A stretch of 35,813 bases of DNA, taken from contig JBAWXM010000010.1 in NCBI GenBank assembly GCA_037144075.1, positions 1 through 35,813 of the forward strand, written 5' to 3'. Both the position numbers and the translations under genes were made by a program. Below the pieces are notes generated by a model. It did not search any database. It saw nothing but the letters and a program-made list of their open reading frames with translations, and was not told the origin of the DNA. The DNA comes from CAIPAT01 sp037144075. GTDB taxonomy: Bacteria > Verrucomicrobiota > Lentisphaeria > Victivallales > Victivallaceae. Positions 6,148 through 14,755 of this stretch are shown one piece after another (positions within the stretch are counted from its first letter, which is position 1; each line of letters opens with the position of its first letter).

Positions 6148-8610
6148 ATGGATAAGTCTCGCTCAAATTATCGCTTCGGAACGCGCGTCCTTACTGTCAT
6201 AGAGACGGGGATTGAATTGCTTACTGAATTGGATGGTGAACTTGAAGTTATTGTCAGCTCCGATGATAATTACTTGACGCATGGCAGTGGAGAATCTGCC
6301 GCGATTTGGAAAGCTGCAGGTCTACAACTTGATGAGTATGTTAACCATAATCGTCCTGCGCTTAGATTAGCAGATGTGTGGCCTACCATTGCCGGGAATC
6401 TAAAATTAAAAGCAATTTACCATGCGGTCAAACTTGATTTAGATACGAACAGGAATCTCTCTGCTGAATCAGCGCGTGAACTATACGGTAAAATACTTGA
6501 TCTCGCCGGCAATACTTTAATTAAGAAGGTTGCGCTGCCGCTCCTGGGAGCCGGGGAGGGAGGAATGGAGGCGGATGTCTCTGCAACGGCGTTTGCAGAA
6601 GCATTACATACTAGGTCTTCAATTACCAGCGCTACAGAACATGTGTATCTTGTCTGTAGTCCGGATAATTATAAATCGATTTGCCGGATTATGGAACGAA
6701 AGCAGATTGCGCCGATAGGCCCTTTCATATTCGAAGCTGTCAAGTATTTACCCGAGGCACATAGTGCAAGGATTCTGGAGTTGTTGAATTCAATGAGCAA
6801 TCCAGAAAATATTTTGAGCTCCGTAAGTTTATTGGATTTGCTTGTTGACGGGTTGATTATAGCCGCCTCGCAGAATGCAAAATCTGAAGATTTGGAATTG
6901 GAAAAAAGATTGCAAGAAGGCATTATCCCTGATAACCTGGAAAGCGCGACGCTTGAATGCAAACTGTCGTATGTTAAAGATTTACTTGATAAAATCAACA
7001 AACCCATGGCAAGTAGCATGTTAAATATGTGTAATGCTGCCGTGGAAGCAAAAAATAGGTTGGTGTGTTCTGTCCAAAATATTGAAGCTCTAAGCATTAT
7101 ATTGGATGCTTCAATTGCTGTTGCCAGGCATATTATTTTTATTGCAGAGGGAAAAAGCACTGGAGCAACAGGCTCATTAAAAACAATAATCTCCAAAAAC
7201 ATTGCGCCCATGGACGCCGGTAACATTGCGGGTCTTTTTGGTGGGAGTGGTGTGGCTCGAGGGGTGGCAGGAGGGGTGGCAGGAGGGGTTGGTTGGGCCT
7301 TACTCGGAGGACCGGTAGGAGGTATTATTGGATACTTAATATCATCGTACATAACAAAGAATAATGATGCTTATAATTCTGAATCACATCATGACATTTC
7401 CAATGCAACATCACATAACACTTTGAATAAACAATCGCAGACAGACATTGTTAGTACAGATGCACATAATCTTTCAACCCAACAATCAAATCTTCATGGC
7501 TCTTCATTTTGCAGTTCGGCAGCAGATAATCATTTTACCCAACAATCAAATATATCCAATGTTTCCAAGATTGTTGCTCGAATTCATTTAACTCAAAAAA
7601 CAGATCCTGTACGCAATATTCACGCACTATTAGTTCAGGAAATGAATGAAGAACAGAAGAATGAGTTGGTGGATGAACTAGGCAAACAAGGGTACTCGGG
7701 AGCAGACAATCTAAGAATCCTTGAGTATTGCGTAAGAGAACCGAATCTAATTGGACTTTTGGTGAACCATATTGGAGCTCCAAGGTTAAGAAAAATTCTA
7801 AAAGAATATGGATATGATAAACTAGCTCCAACCACTAATACAGAGGTATTAGCCAGCAAATTGATTGAGCATTTTGGTTTCCCGTTGCTTCTGGAGCCGC
7901 GCGGCCTAAATAGCGTTGCCAGCGATATTGAAGTTTTTAAAAGCCGTCTTGTTTCTGTCAATGATATTGAAGAAATGAGTGGTTTAGTAATACAGGCTGG
8001 ACGGGAACTAGAATATTTGCTACAAATATTTATACGATTTCTCTGTAAAGTATTGTTCAGAGAGGCGCCGGAGCCATATTTGCAAAGCAATAACCAACTA
8101 GAAAAAACAAAGAAGCTCGACCAATGCTCGCTTGGAACACTTATCCAAATTCTTTTTTTTCTCAGCAAGACTATCAACACGATGACACAAGCAAATGTAT
8201 TGCTGCCGCGAGTTTCTGAACGCTACTTGATCCCTGATAATTCAAATAAACTATCCGAATTGAGAAATAAATTTGCTCACTTCAAGAATGATAAGAAAGG
8301 AAATGATATTTCGATCATGCATCATGCCAAAGAGTTCTTTGAGCAAGCTGAAAACTTACTCTCTTATCTTGCCAATAATAACTACAGGGTATTCCCGCAC
8401 GTTATAAGAGTAAGCGGGGTTGTTGTGGATGAGTGGGGGCGCAGAACGGTTGAAGCAAAGACTGATAACGGAAAGCATGAATCCATTTTTACAGATGATA
8501 TTCTTGAGCCAGGCTCGATTTATTTAATGCATCCGCTGACTAACCCGATGCGGGTTGACCCCATCCTTGTTCCTGCTGGCGATTTAAATCCGCTACAGCG
8601 ACATGAATAA
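6148..8610 (+). CDS. Macro-domain / glycine-zipper / HEPN protein, candidate defence effector
   Basis: An 820-aa protein, the only sizeable plus-strand gene of the island. Residues 1-185 resemble a macro domain (ADP-ribose or nucleotide-derivative binding): VIVSSDDNYLTHGSGESAAI matches the usual VNAAN...GGGVDGAI loop and ALPLLGAGEGGM the second glycine loop. Residues 362-402 are a glycine-zipper hydrophobic segment (GVAGGVAGGVGWALLGGPVG) that could insert in membranes. A Ser/Asn/His/Gln-rich linker (about 410-480) follows. Near the C-terminus LSELRNKFAHFK (R706...H711) is a RxxxxH motif of HEPN RNases. The combination of ligand sensor, membrane segment and HEPN suggests an abortive-infection protein. 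It has no copy of the shared element upstream, so it is probably regulated separately. Family assignment by motif only. Confidence 0.7.
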   Translation: MDKSRSNYRFGTRVLTVIETGIELLTELDGELEVIVSSDDNYLTHGSGESAAIWKAAGLQLDEYVNHNRPALRLADVWPTIAGNLKLKAIYHAVKLDLDTNRNLSAESARELYGKILDLAGNTLIKKVALPLLGAGEGGMEADVSATAFAEALHTRSSITSATEHVYLVCSPDNYKSICRIMERKQIAPIGPFIFEAVKYLPEAHSARILELLNSMSNPENILSSVSLLDLLVDGLIIAASQNAKSEDLELEKRLQEGIIPDNLESATLECKLSYVKDLLDKINKPMASSMLNMCNAAVEAKNRLVCSVQNIEALSIILDASIAVARHIIFIAEGKSTGATGSLKTIISKNIAPMDAGNIAGLFGGSGVARGVAGGVAGGVGWALLGGPVGGIIGYLISSYITKNNDAYNSESHHDISNATSHNTLNKQSQTDIVSTDAHNLSTQQSNLHGSSFCSSAADNHFTQQSNISNVSKIVARIHLTQKTDPVRNIHALLVQEMNEEQKNELVDELGKQGYSGADNLRILEYCVREPNLIGLLVNHIGAPRLRKILKEYGYDKLAPTTNTEVLASKLIEHFGFPLLLEPRGLNSVASDIEVFKSRLVSVNDIEEMSGLVIQAGRELEYLLQIFIRFLCKVLFREAPEPYLQSNNQLEKTKKLDQCSLGTLIQILFFLSKTINTMTQANVLLPRVSERYLIPDNSNKLSELRNKFAHFKNDKKGNDISIMHHAKEFFEQAENLLSYLANNNYRVFPHVIRVSGVVVDEWGRRTVEAKTDNGKHESIFTDDILEPGSIYLMHPLTNPMRVDPILVPAGDLNPLQRHE

Positions 8611-8778
8611 AATTTAAATTGAGTATCCCAACAAAACCACATAAGTTCTAATGAATGTTTTGTTTTGAACAGGCAAATCGATAAAGCAGCAACACGATGC
8701 TGAAAAATTTATTTCCGCATGTATGGACAATAGCTGTTGGCTCATCAGCGATGGTTAATCTCAAAAAAAAGATTCTGT

Positions 8779-10767
8779 TCAAGTGGTCATCAGCCATTTT
8801 GTAAATGGTATCATTATCGGAACTGACTTCAACTGTTCTGTAATGTTTAAGATGACATTGTTTGATATTTCAGAATAGTGTAGCTTAAAATTTACATATT
8901 TTGATGATTTATCAAGGCTAAGCCTGAATTCTCCATAGGCAAAGTCATGAACCTCAAAGTCCTTTTCCAGATAAATTTCAAAGTCGAGTGCGCTCATTAT
9001 CATTTTAGCTTTTTCGACGCTTTCACATGATGGAGGCGGGGATTTGTCAAGAAATTTCTGTGCTGAAAGAAGAAATCCATCTTTTTTCTGATAGCGGTGC
9101 TGCGAGAAGATGAAATCAATTTTATTCGTGGTATGTCCGTCATAACCGAACTTGAGTATTTTGCGGAATTCTTTCCAATCATCAGATTGATTGAGCGGAG
9201 CACAGTAAAACAACTTGAATGTACGAATCTTCACAAGCTTAAAACCAGAGTTTATCAATATTTTTGAACAATCGTCAAAGTTCAGGCAGGTTTCAAAGAA
9301 TACTTCTTCCCTAGTTTTTAAAAACTTATCCTGCGCTATGAGAATAGGGCTGTCACTGCCATACTTCAAAGCATACTCATTTATTATTTTATCCCCCGCG
9401 GCAAACAAGGATTCTATGCCTTTAAAATTACCCGGACTAAGTCCCTCCTGCGATTGAACAAAGCAGGGATAGTAATGTGCATCTGGACCGAAAGTCCTGT
9501 CACGTACAGAATTACATTTTGCGCATCCCAGCTTGCAAGTGCATTGAACCGCTTCTATCTCTATCCCGGGATAATCCTGGTGATTAAAATATCTTGCTCT
9601 GTCTGATTTTTTTACCTCATGAAACCCTGCCGATAAAAGTACTATCGCAATCGACTCCACCGAGGTGAAATACTTAAAATTTCCGGCAGACTCTCCGGTA
9701 ATCAGCAATTCGAGAAATTTTACACTAAAAACTCCAATCGAATGCGCAGTTCTGATATAATTAATGAGGTCTTCATAGCTATCGTTTAGATTCTTTAATA
9801 TGACACAATTTAATTTAACTTTGACGCCGGCAGCAATCAGAGACCGGAGACTTCCAAGCGCGTTATCATAGCACCCTGATGTTCCGGTGATAATATCGTA
9901 TTTTGCCTGATTCAGCGAATGCACGGAAAAGTTTATTTTTAAATTCCCGGAATATAAAGAAACCGCTTTTATAAGCGTTTCATCCCAAAGCGCCCCATTG
10001 GTAACGATTGTCAGCGCCGGCGGCGGCTCGAGTGAATTGCAGAAAGCAATCGCCTTTAACAGCAGCTTTTTACTTATTGCAGGTTCTCCGCCTGTAAATG
10101 TCACATCATTATAACCGCAGGAACTAACGTGACTCAATACATTGATGAATTCTTCAGGATCAGCACCTTCATAGTTGTTCTCTTGATTCAGGCCTTCCAT
10201 ATGACAAAAAAAACATCTGTAATTGCATTTTACTGAAAGCAGAAAACGGACTTCTCTTTTATTCGGCTGCCCGGAATTGATTTTGCATTTCGAGGCGCAA
10301 AGCGGTTTTTCCAATCTTATTTTAAGCCCGTCACCATAAATCCCTTTATCAGTAGCAACGATTCTGTAATTATTTTTTATTGCAAGAAGAAGCATTTCTT
10401 TGCGGGTATTGTATGTGGAAAAACGCAATTTTGAGTTTCCCCCAGCTAAGACGATTTTTTCTGTCTGTTTCAAGAGAGCTTGTCCAAGGCCTTTGCGCCT
10501 GACTTCTGGAATTATTCCAAACAGCCACAAAGAAACATCCTGGGCAAAATACCTAAGAACACTAATGCCTATTTTTCCACCTAGTGAATTTGACAGCACA
10601 AGAATGACAAAATCATTGCATGATGATTTACTGGTTATTTCGTCATCTGCAAGCTCTCCGCCAAAAATAGGGGTATAGAGTTTTCTTAAATCAGATATAT
10701 TTGCCCTTTGCAGGCTATATTGGTCAATTCCCACTGAAAAAATCAGCGATTCTGCTGACGTATTCAT
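8779..10767 (-). CDS. GNAT acetyltransferase-radical SAM fusion protein
   Basis: A 662-aa protein. Residues about 10-150 form a GNAT N-acetyltransferase domain with the acetyl-CoA loop VRRKGLGQALLK (89-100). The radical SAM domain begins near residue 170 with the [4Fe-4S] motif CNYRCFFC (C181, C185, C188) and FTGGEPA. A second cysteine cluster, CKLGCAKCNSVRDRT ending in YYPCF, resembles the auxiliary cluster of MoaA-type proteins. The last 200 residues are of unknown fold. It likely modifies a small molecule or peptide through radical chemistry and acetylation. AGGGGACTATAG precedes the ATG, which lies inside the upstream aminotransferase gene (44-base overlap), so the two are co-translated. 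It is the last gene of the NACHT operon. Confidence 0.85.
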   Translation of the reverse strand: MNTSAESLIFSVGIDQYSLQRANISDLRKLYTPIFGGELADDEITSKSSCNDFVILVLSNSLGGKIGISVLRYFAQDVSLWLFGIIPEVRRKGLGQALLKQTEKIVLAGGNSKLRFSTYNTRKEMLLLAIKNNYRIVATDKGIYGDGLKIRLEKPLCASKCKINSGQPNKREVRFLLSVKCNYRCFFCHMEGLNQENNYEGADPEEFINVLSHVSSCGYNDVTFTGGEPAISKKLLLKAIAFCNSLEPPPALTIVTNGALWDETLIKAVSLYSGNLKINFSVHSLNQAKYDIITGTSGCYDNALGSLRSLIAAGVKVKLNCVILKNLNDSYEDLINYIRTAHSIGVFSVKFLELLITGESAGNFKYFTSVESIAIVLLSAGFHEVKKSDRARYFNHQDYPGIEIEAVQCTCKLGCAKCNSVRDRTFGPDAHYYPCFVQSQEGLSPGNFKGIESLFAAGDKIINEYALKYGSDSPILIAQDKFLKTREEVFFETCLNFDDCSKILINSGFKLVKIRTFKLFYCAPLNQSDDWKEFRKILKFGYDGHTTNKIDFIFSQHRYQKKDGFLLSAQKFLDKSPPPSCESVEKAKMIMSALDFEIYLEKDFEVHDFAYGEFRLSLDKSSKYVNFKLHYSEISNNVILNITEQLKSVPIMIPFTKWLMTT

Positions 10768-11920
10768 CTATAGTCCCCTTGTTGTTTTTAAATGTAAAAG
10801 TCGGCAGCGATATTATCGAATCATAATATTTTTTTGCTCCTGGAAAATCTTTTATTGTCTGCGAGTTCTGTTTGTGCATAACAGGGGAAAAGCTTTCAAG
10901 CTGGAACAGCTCATAGTTAACCATAGGTTCCGAGCCTGGAAGATCAACATCAAGACCATTTTGCTGCATAGCATTTATGAAATCCATACGATCAATTCCA
11001 CGCGCATCCCAGTCACAACTTGGCTTGAATCCATACCATGCACCCATTGATGTTACATAATCTCTTCTGGTCATAGGCTGAATTGGCGTCTTCTTCGCCA
11101 GTTCTTCTTGAAAATAAGTCAACATCTCGGTTCTGCTCCTGATCCATTCAAAGCAGTAGTTGTCCAGTTGACGGAAAATAATCAGAGCCGCAAGCGGATG
11201 GATTCTTAATTTCAACCCGAACCCGGTCCGCCTGAATCCTGAATATTTTTCATTTTTCACTGATTCGAATGGCCTTTTCAGATTGTGTCCTAAAAGTACT
11301 GCTCGTTCATAATAATCCTGATTGTCTGTCAGCAATATTCCGCCTTCTCCGCCTGAAAGCAGTTTATTGCCTTGAAAACTCCAGCAGGCAATATCCCCAA
11401 ATGTTCCTGAGTATCTGCCTTTGTATTGAGAAAAATGCGCATGCGAACAGTCTTCAACATATTTAAGCTCATATTTGCGGCATATTGCGAGAATGGCGTC
11501 CTTATCAACCGGATGCCCCCACTGATCGTTTGTAACAATTGCCCTTGTCCGACTGGTTATTAATTGTTCTATACGGGAAACATCAATATTGCCGGTGTCT
11601 TCTTCCACATCGCAAAAAACAATCTTTGTTCCAAAATGAAGCAGCGGAGCGGCAGTGGCGTGATAGCTGTAGACTGTGCAGATCACTTCGTCTTCTGGTT
11701 TGAGTCCGATAGCAAAATAAGCCGAATATAACGCCATTGTTCCTGAAGAAACAAGCAGGGCATATTCCCGTCCATGCAGTTTCGCAAATTTATCTTCAAG
11801 CTCCTGGTAAACACCTGCTCTTCCGGCTATTGACATCGGCTTTTTCGAGTCAATGTATTCTTTGACAACATCGCCCAGCTCCGGAATTTGCGGCGGCCAG
11901 TTGTATTTTTGAATATCCAT
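10724..11920 (-). CDS. DegT/DnrJ/EryC1/StrS-type PLP aminotransferase
   Basis: 398 aa, the usual length of sugar aminotransferases. It has the cofactor-binding SSGTMALYSAYFAIGL near residue 58, VEDCSHAHFSQYKGRYSGTF near 155, and GNKLLSGGEGG, where K186 is the expected Schiff-base lysine. Such enzymes transfer an amino group to a keto-sugar nucleotide or similar carbonyl. The gene sits 9 bases downstream of the NACHT gene and overlaps the radical SAM gene. The set may therefore build an amino-modified metabolite connected with the NTPase. This pairing is inference from gene order. Confidence 0.9.
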   Translation of the reverse strand: MDIQKYNWPPQIPELGDVVKEYIDSKKPMSIAGRAGVYQELEDKFAKLHGREYALLVSSGTMALYSAYFAIGLKPEDEVICTVYSYHATAAPLLHFGTKIVFCDVEEDTGNIDVSRIEQLITSRTRAIVTNDQWGHPVDKDAILAICRKYELKYVEDCSHAHFSQYKGRYSGTFGDIACWSFQGNKLLSGGEGGILLTDNQDYYERAVLLGHNLKRPFESVKNEKYSGFRRTGFGLKLRIHPLAALIIFRQLDNYCFEWIRSRTEMLTYFQEELAKKTPIQPMTRRDYVTSMGAWYGFKPSCDWDARGIDRMDFINAMQQNGLDVDLPGSEPMVNYELFQLESFSPVMHKQNSQTIKDFPGAKKYYDSIISLPTFTFKNNKGTIDEYVSRIADFFSGN

Positions 11921-11929
11921 AAATAGCGC

Positions 11930-14551
11930 CTATTGATTTAAGCAGACATTCATAAGCCGTGCTGTTTTTAACTTGAAGGAGTCCGGCATCTCTATAAGTC
12001 CTGATTTAAGAATCACCCTTAACTGGGGTATTGACGCATTATTATGCCAGAAGGATGAATGGGCTTTTATTTCTTCATGCAGCGCTGGCTGCGACTTCAG
12101 AAGCTCAATCGCGGCGGCTGGATTATGTTTGAATTTTGCAACTTTCACAATACCGTAATGATAGAGTTTAACAGCTTCTTTAGCATTTGCTTTTTTAATA
12201 AATTCCTCTTCCTTGTCAGCAAACATATCAGCCGATGCAAGCCGGTACTTTACAAGGGCTGTCGCCAGCCTCGGATTGCCGATGCTTTTTATAAACTTCT
12301 CCCACCTTGCCTTGGCCAGCGGATTGGTTTCGATAAGATACCGCCATGGCTTGTCTGTAAATACATTCATCATATCATTGCTGGGCAGATCATTAATGGC
12401 TATGTCTTTTTTCCCGTAAAACAGTTTTATACAAGTCATAAGCAGTTTATATCTCTTATGATAGCTGCTTTTTAAAAAAAATGACCAAAAAGATTTATTC
12501 CTAAAATTATTAAACGCCTGCGCTGCAAATCTTTTCTTTTCCGCGGTAAAAATCACAATCAGCGGTACTGATAAAGGGGTCTTGATCTTAGAAAAGCAAT
12601 CCAGGAGAGATTCAGGAGGTTTGTTATTGGAAAGTTCCAGCGCATAGATGAAAGGCATAAGCATATGCTTGACAATAGGTTCTTTTAATTTAAATCCAGA
12701 CATGCTCTTCGGTTCTCCCGCGAGATATTCCGCCGCAAAATATTCATTGAAGCACTCATGGTAGAAGGAAAACGATTTTTGCTCCTTGTCAATTTCAAAT
12801 AATCCGCCCTGGGCGATTTTATCTAGAAATCCGCCATCTTCAGTCCACTCGTTCCCCATATATTTGTTTTTGTTTATCCAGTCAAAATGTACAGACTTGC
12901 TATAGCCGCTTAGCCGCATTAATCCGGCAAGCCTGGCGATTTTACTTAACACCGGCTGATAACCTTCCAGACTGCTCCGGCTTAATGTATTGTTGTACCA
13001 CAGCTCGAAAAAATCCTTCAGCAAATGTGAAACATTGCTCAGTTCGAGTACATGATGGTTCTTGTATATATATGCAATAAGTCTCAGTCCCAAAGGATTT
13101 GATGTAATTATGTCAGTTCCTGGCTTACGGGATAATTCGGTTAATATTTTTCCGGCTTCCGCCCTGGGCGTATCAAGGAAGCGTGCAAAGAGCATTTCCC
13201 GATTTTCCATGGTCATCGGCATAATCTCGAAAACAGGCAGGCCTTCAAGCTGATTTTCCCAATATCGCGTCCTCATTGTCAATACAACGGGCATTCTTCT
13301 GAAATTGCAGATCAGGTTTCTAATATCTCGTATGCAGCCGGTCTGAGAGTCACACGGGCATTCATTCAAGCCGTCAAGAAAAATGAAAAATCTATCAGTT
13401 TTTAGCAAGTAATCGCATTCATCAATACTGAATCCGGTTTCTTTCTTTATGAAATCATACAATATTAGTCTGCCGTTCTTATCATCAAAATCTTTAAGCT
13501 TGATAAAAACGCTGACTTTACCGCCCCGCTTATATCGTTCAATCTGTTTCCTGAATTCTCCCGCTATGGAACACGTTTTGCCGGAGCCGGGCAGGCCGGT
13601 AAGAATAAAACGCGGATTGCCAATAAAAAACTCCCCTTTATCAACCAGATTAATCGAGTTGAACACTTCGGTATGAAAAGCATCATGCTTTGAGTTGTCA
13701 TCTGGAACATGCGATGTTTGTTGAATGTCGTGTTTTATATTACATACATCAAGCGTGATTAATTGAACGTCATCACCAGTATCTTTGCCCAACGAAGCCC
13801 GGGTCTTCAAGATATATTTTTCGATTGATTCTTCCAGCCCCGCCGGTTCTTCAAAGTATGTTTGTCCGAATTTCGCGAATAAAATATCAAAGTAGTCGTT
13901 TGAGTCTGTTCTGGTTGCGATATAATTTTCAATATCATCTTTTTTCCAGTACGCCATTGTATTCCCGCCACCGAGTTGACGGCAGTATACAGTTTCGTTT
14001 TTGTTTGCAGTGTCTTCAACGAAAATAAGGTCTTCGGAGCCGAAAGCAACCGGCTTCACGATGATTGCGGCGACATAACGCTCTTTAAATTTGTAGTAAT
14101 ACGGCTCCCAGCTCTGTGCAAGCAATACCGGGTTACGCACGGAATATACCGTCCGCCTTTTTCCTTCAGCAGATTCAACATTCCATTTCCCGCAATTAAT
14201 GGCAGGCGTTAAAGTTTTTCTTGTAAACAGATCAAATGCACCCCTGGAAATATCATTGTCAGGATCGCTCGGCTCCAGGCCGACAGCCTCGCCATTGTCA
14301 TTAATCCCCAGCAGAACAACTCCGCCGCGCGTGTTTGCCATCCCGATGACAGCTTTGGCGACATTCCAGGAATAATAATCTTTATTTGTACCGGGCGGAT
14401 AGCTTCCGTCAATTGGAAAAATCGCGGCTTTAAATTCGAGCCAGTCTTTTTCCCGGGGCGCTTTAATATCACTGTCCTCCATAGTGATAATCCCGGCCAC
14501 GCCGCCCTTGTGATGGTCCAATACAGCCTTTACAAATATTTCCGCCTGCAT
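11930..14551 (-). CDS. AlbA_2 (Schlafen-type)-NACHT NTPase, bacterial NLR-like defence protein
   Basis: 873 aa. The N-terminal domain (about 33-200) shows the AlbA_2/Schlafen signature EKDWLEFKAAI, then KAVIGMANTRGGVVLLGIND and GEAVGL. A NACHT-type STAND NTPase follows: Walker A GLPGSGKT (319-326), Walker B FFIFLDGLNE (388-397), the arginine-containing MPVVLTMRTRYWEN, and the downstream SFYHECFNEYFAAEYLAG typical of NACHT helical domains. The C-terminal 300 residues are probably a helical sensor. Bacterial NACHT proteins of this type protect against phage; Schlafen-like N-termini may be nucleases or nucleic-acid binders. GAGGGGG precedes ATG 14551. It heads the three-gene operon running to 8779. 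No shared promoter copy was found upstream. Confidence 0.88.
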   Translation of the reverse strand: MQAEIFVKAVLDHHKGGVAGIITMEDSDIKAPREKDWLEFKAAIFPIDGSYPPGTNKDYYSWNVAKAVIGMANTRGGVVLLGINDNGEAVGLEPSDPDNDISRGAFDLFTRKTLTPAINCGKWNVESAEGKRRTVYSVRNPVLLAQSWEPYYYKFKERYVAAIIVKPVAFGSEDLIFVEDTANKNETVYCRQLGGGNTMAYWKKDDIENYIATRTDSNDYFDILFAKFGQTYFEEPAGLEESIEKYILKTRASLGKDTGDDVQLITLDVCNIKHDIQQTSHVPDDNSKHDAFHTEVFNSINLVDKGEFFIGNPRFILTGLPGSGKTCSIAGEFRKQIERYKRGGKVSVFIKLKDFDDKNGRLILYDFIKKETGFSIDECDYLLKTDRFFIFLDGLNECPCDSQTGCIRDIRNLICNFRRMPVVLTMRTRYWENQLEGLPVFEIMPMTMENREMLFARFLDTPRAEAGKILTELSRKPGTDIITSNPLGLRLIAYIYKNHHVLELSNVSHLLKDFFELWYNNTLSRSSLEGYQPVLSKIARLAGLMRLSGYSKSVHFDWINKNKYMGNEWTEDGGFLDKIAQGGLFEIDKEQKSFSFYHECFNEYFAAEYLAGEPKSMSGFKLKEPIVKHMLMPFIYALELSNNKPPESLLDCFSKIKTPLSVPLIVIFTAEKKRFAAQAFNNFRNKSFWSFFLKSSYHKRYKLLMTCIKLFYGKKDIAINDLPSNDMMNVFTDKPWRYLIETNPLAKARWEKFIKSIGNPRLATALVKYRLASADMFADKEEEFIKKANAKEAVKLYHYGIVKVAKFKHNPAAAIELLKSQPALHEEIKAHSSFWHNNASIPQLRVILKSGLIEMPDSFKLKTARLMNVCLNQ

Positions 14552-14665
14552 GTATCCCCCTCTTTTTTACAAAAAAACACATCAATTGATGCTCTAAACT
14601 GCATCGAATCACGACCATAATGTCCCCGATGATTAGAATAATGCAAATACGATTAATTGCAATAA

Positions 14666-14701
14666 TTTATTTCAATTATCATTTCAGAAATCATACTGGA
14701 A
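14666..14701 (+). repeat. Degenerate CRISPR-repeat-like sequence left of the array
   Basis: Aligned without gaps to the array repeat it matches about 22 of 36 bases, with the core CATTTCAGAAATCAT at 14680-14694 differing from CATTTCGGAAATCAT by one base. It is 54 bases from the first true repeat, longer than a normal spacer. It may be a decayed terminal repeat or a leader element. Confidence 0.45.
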
Positions 14702-14755
14702 ATGGCTTCAGGCATTATTCCATCCACTAAGGTTAACCAATAACAAAGAAGAGTC

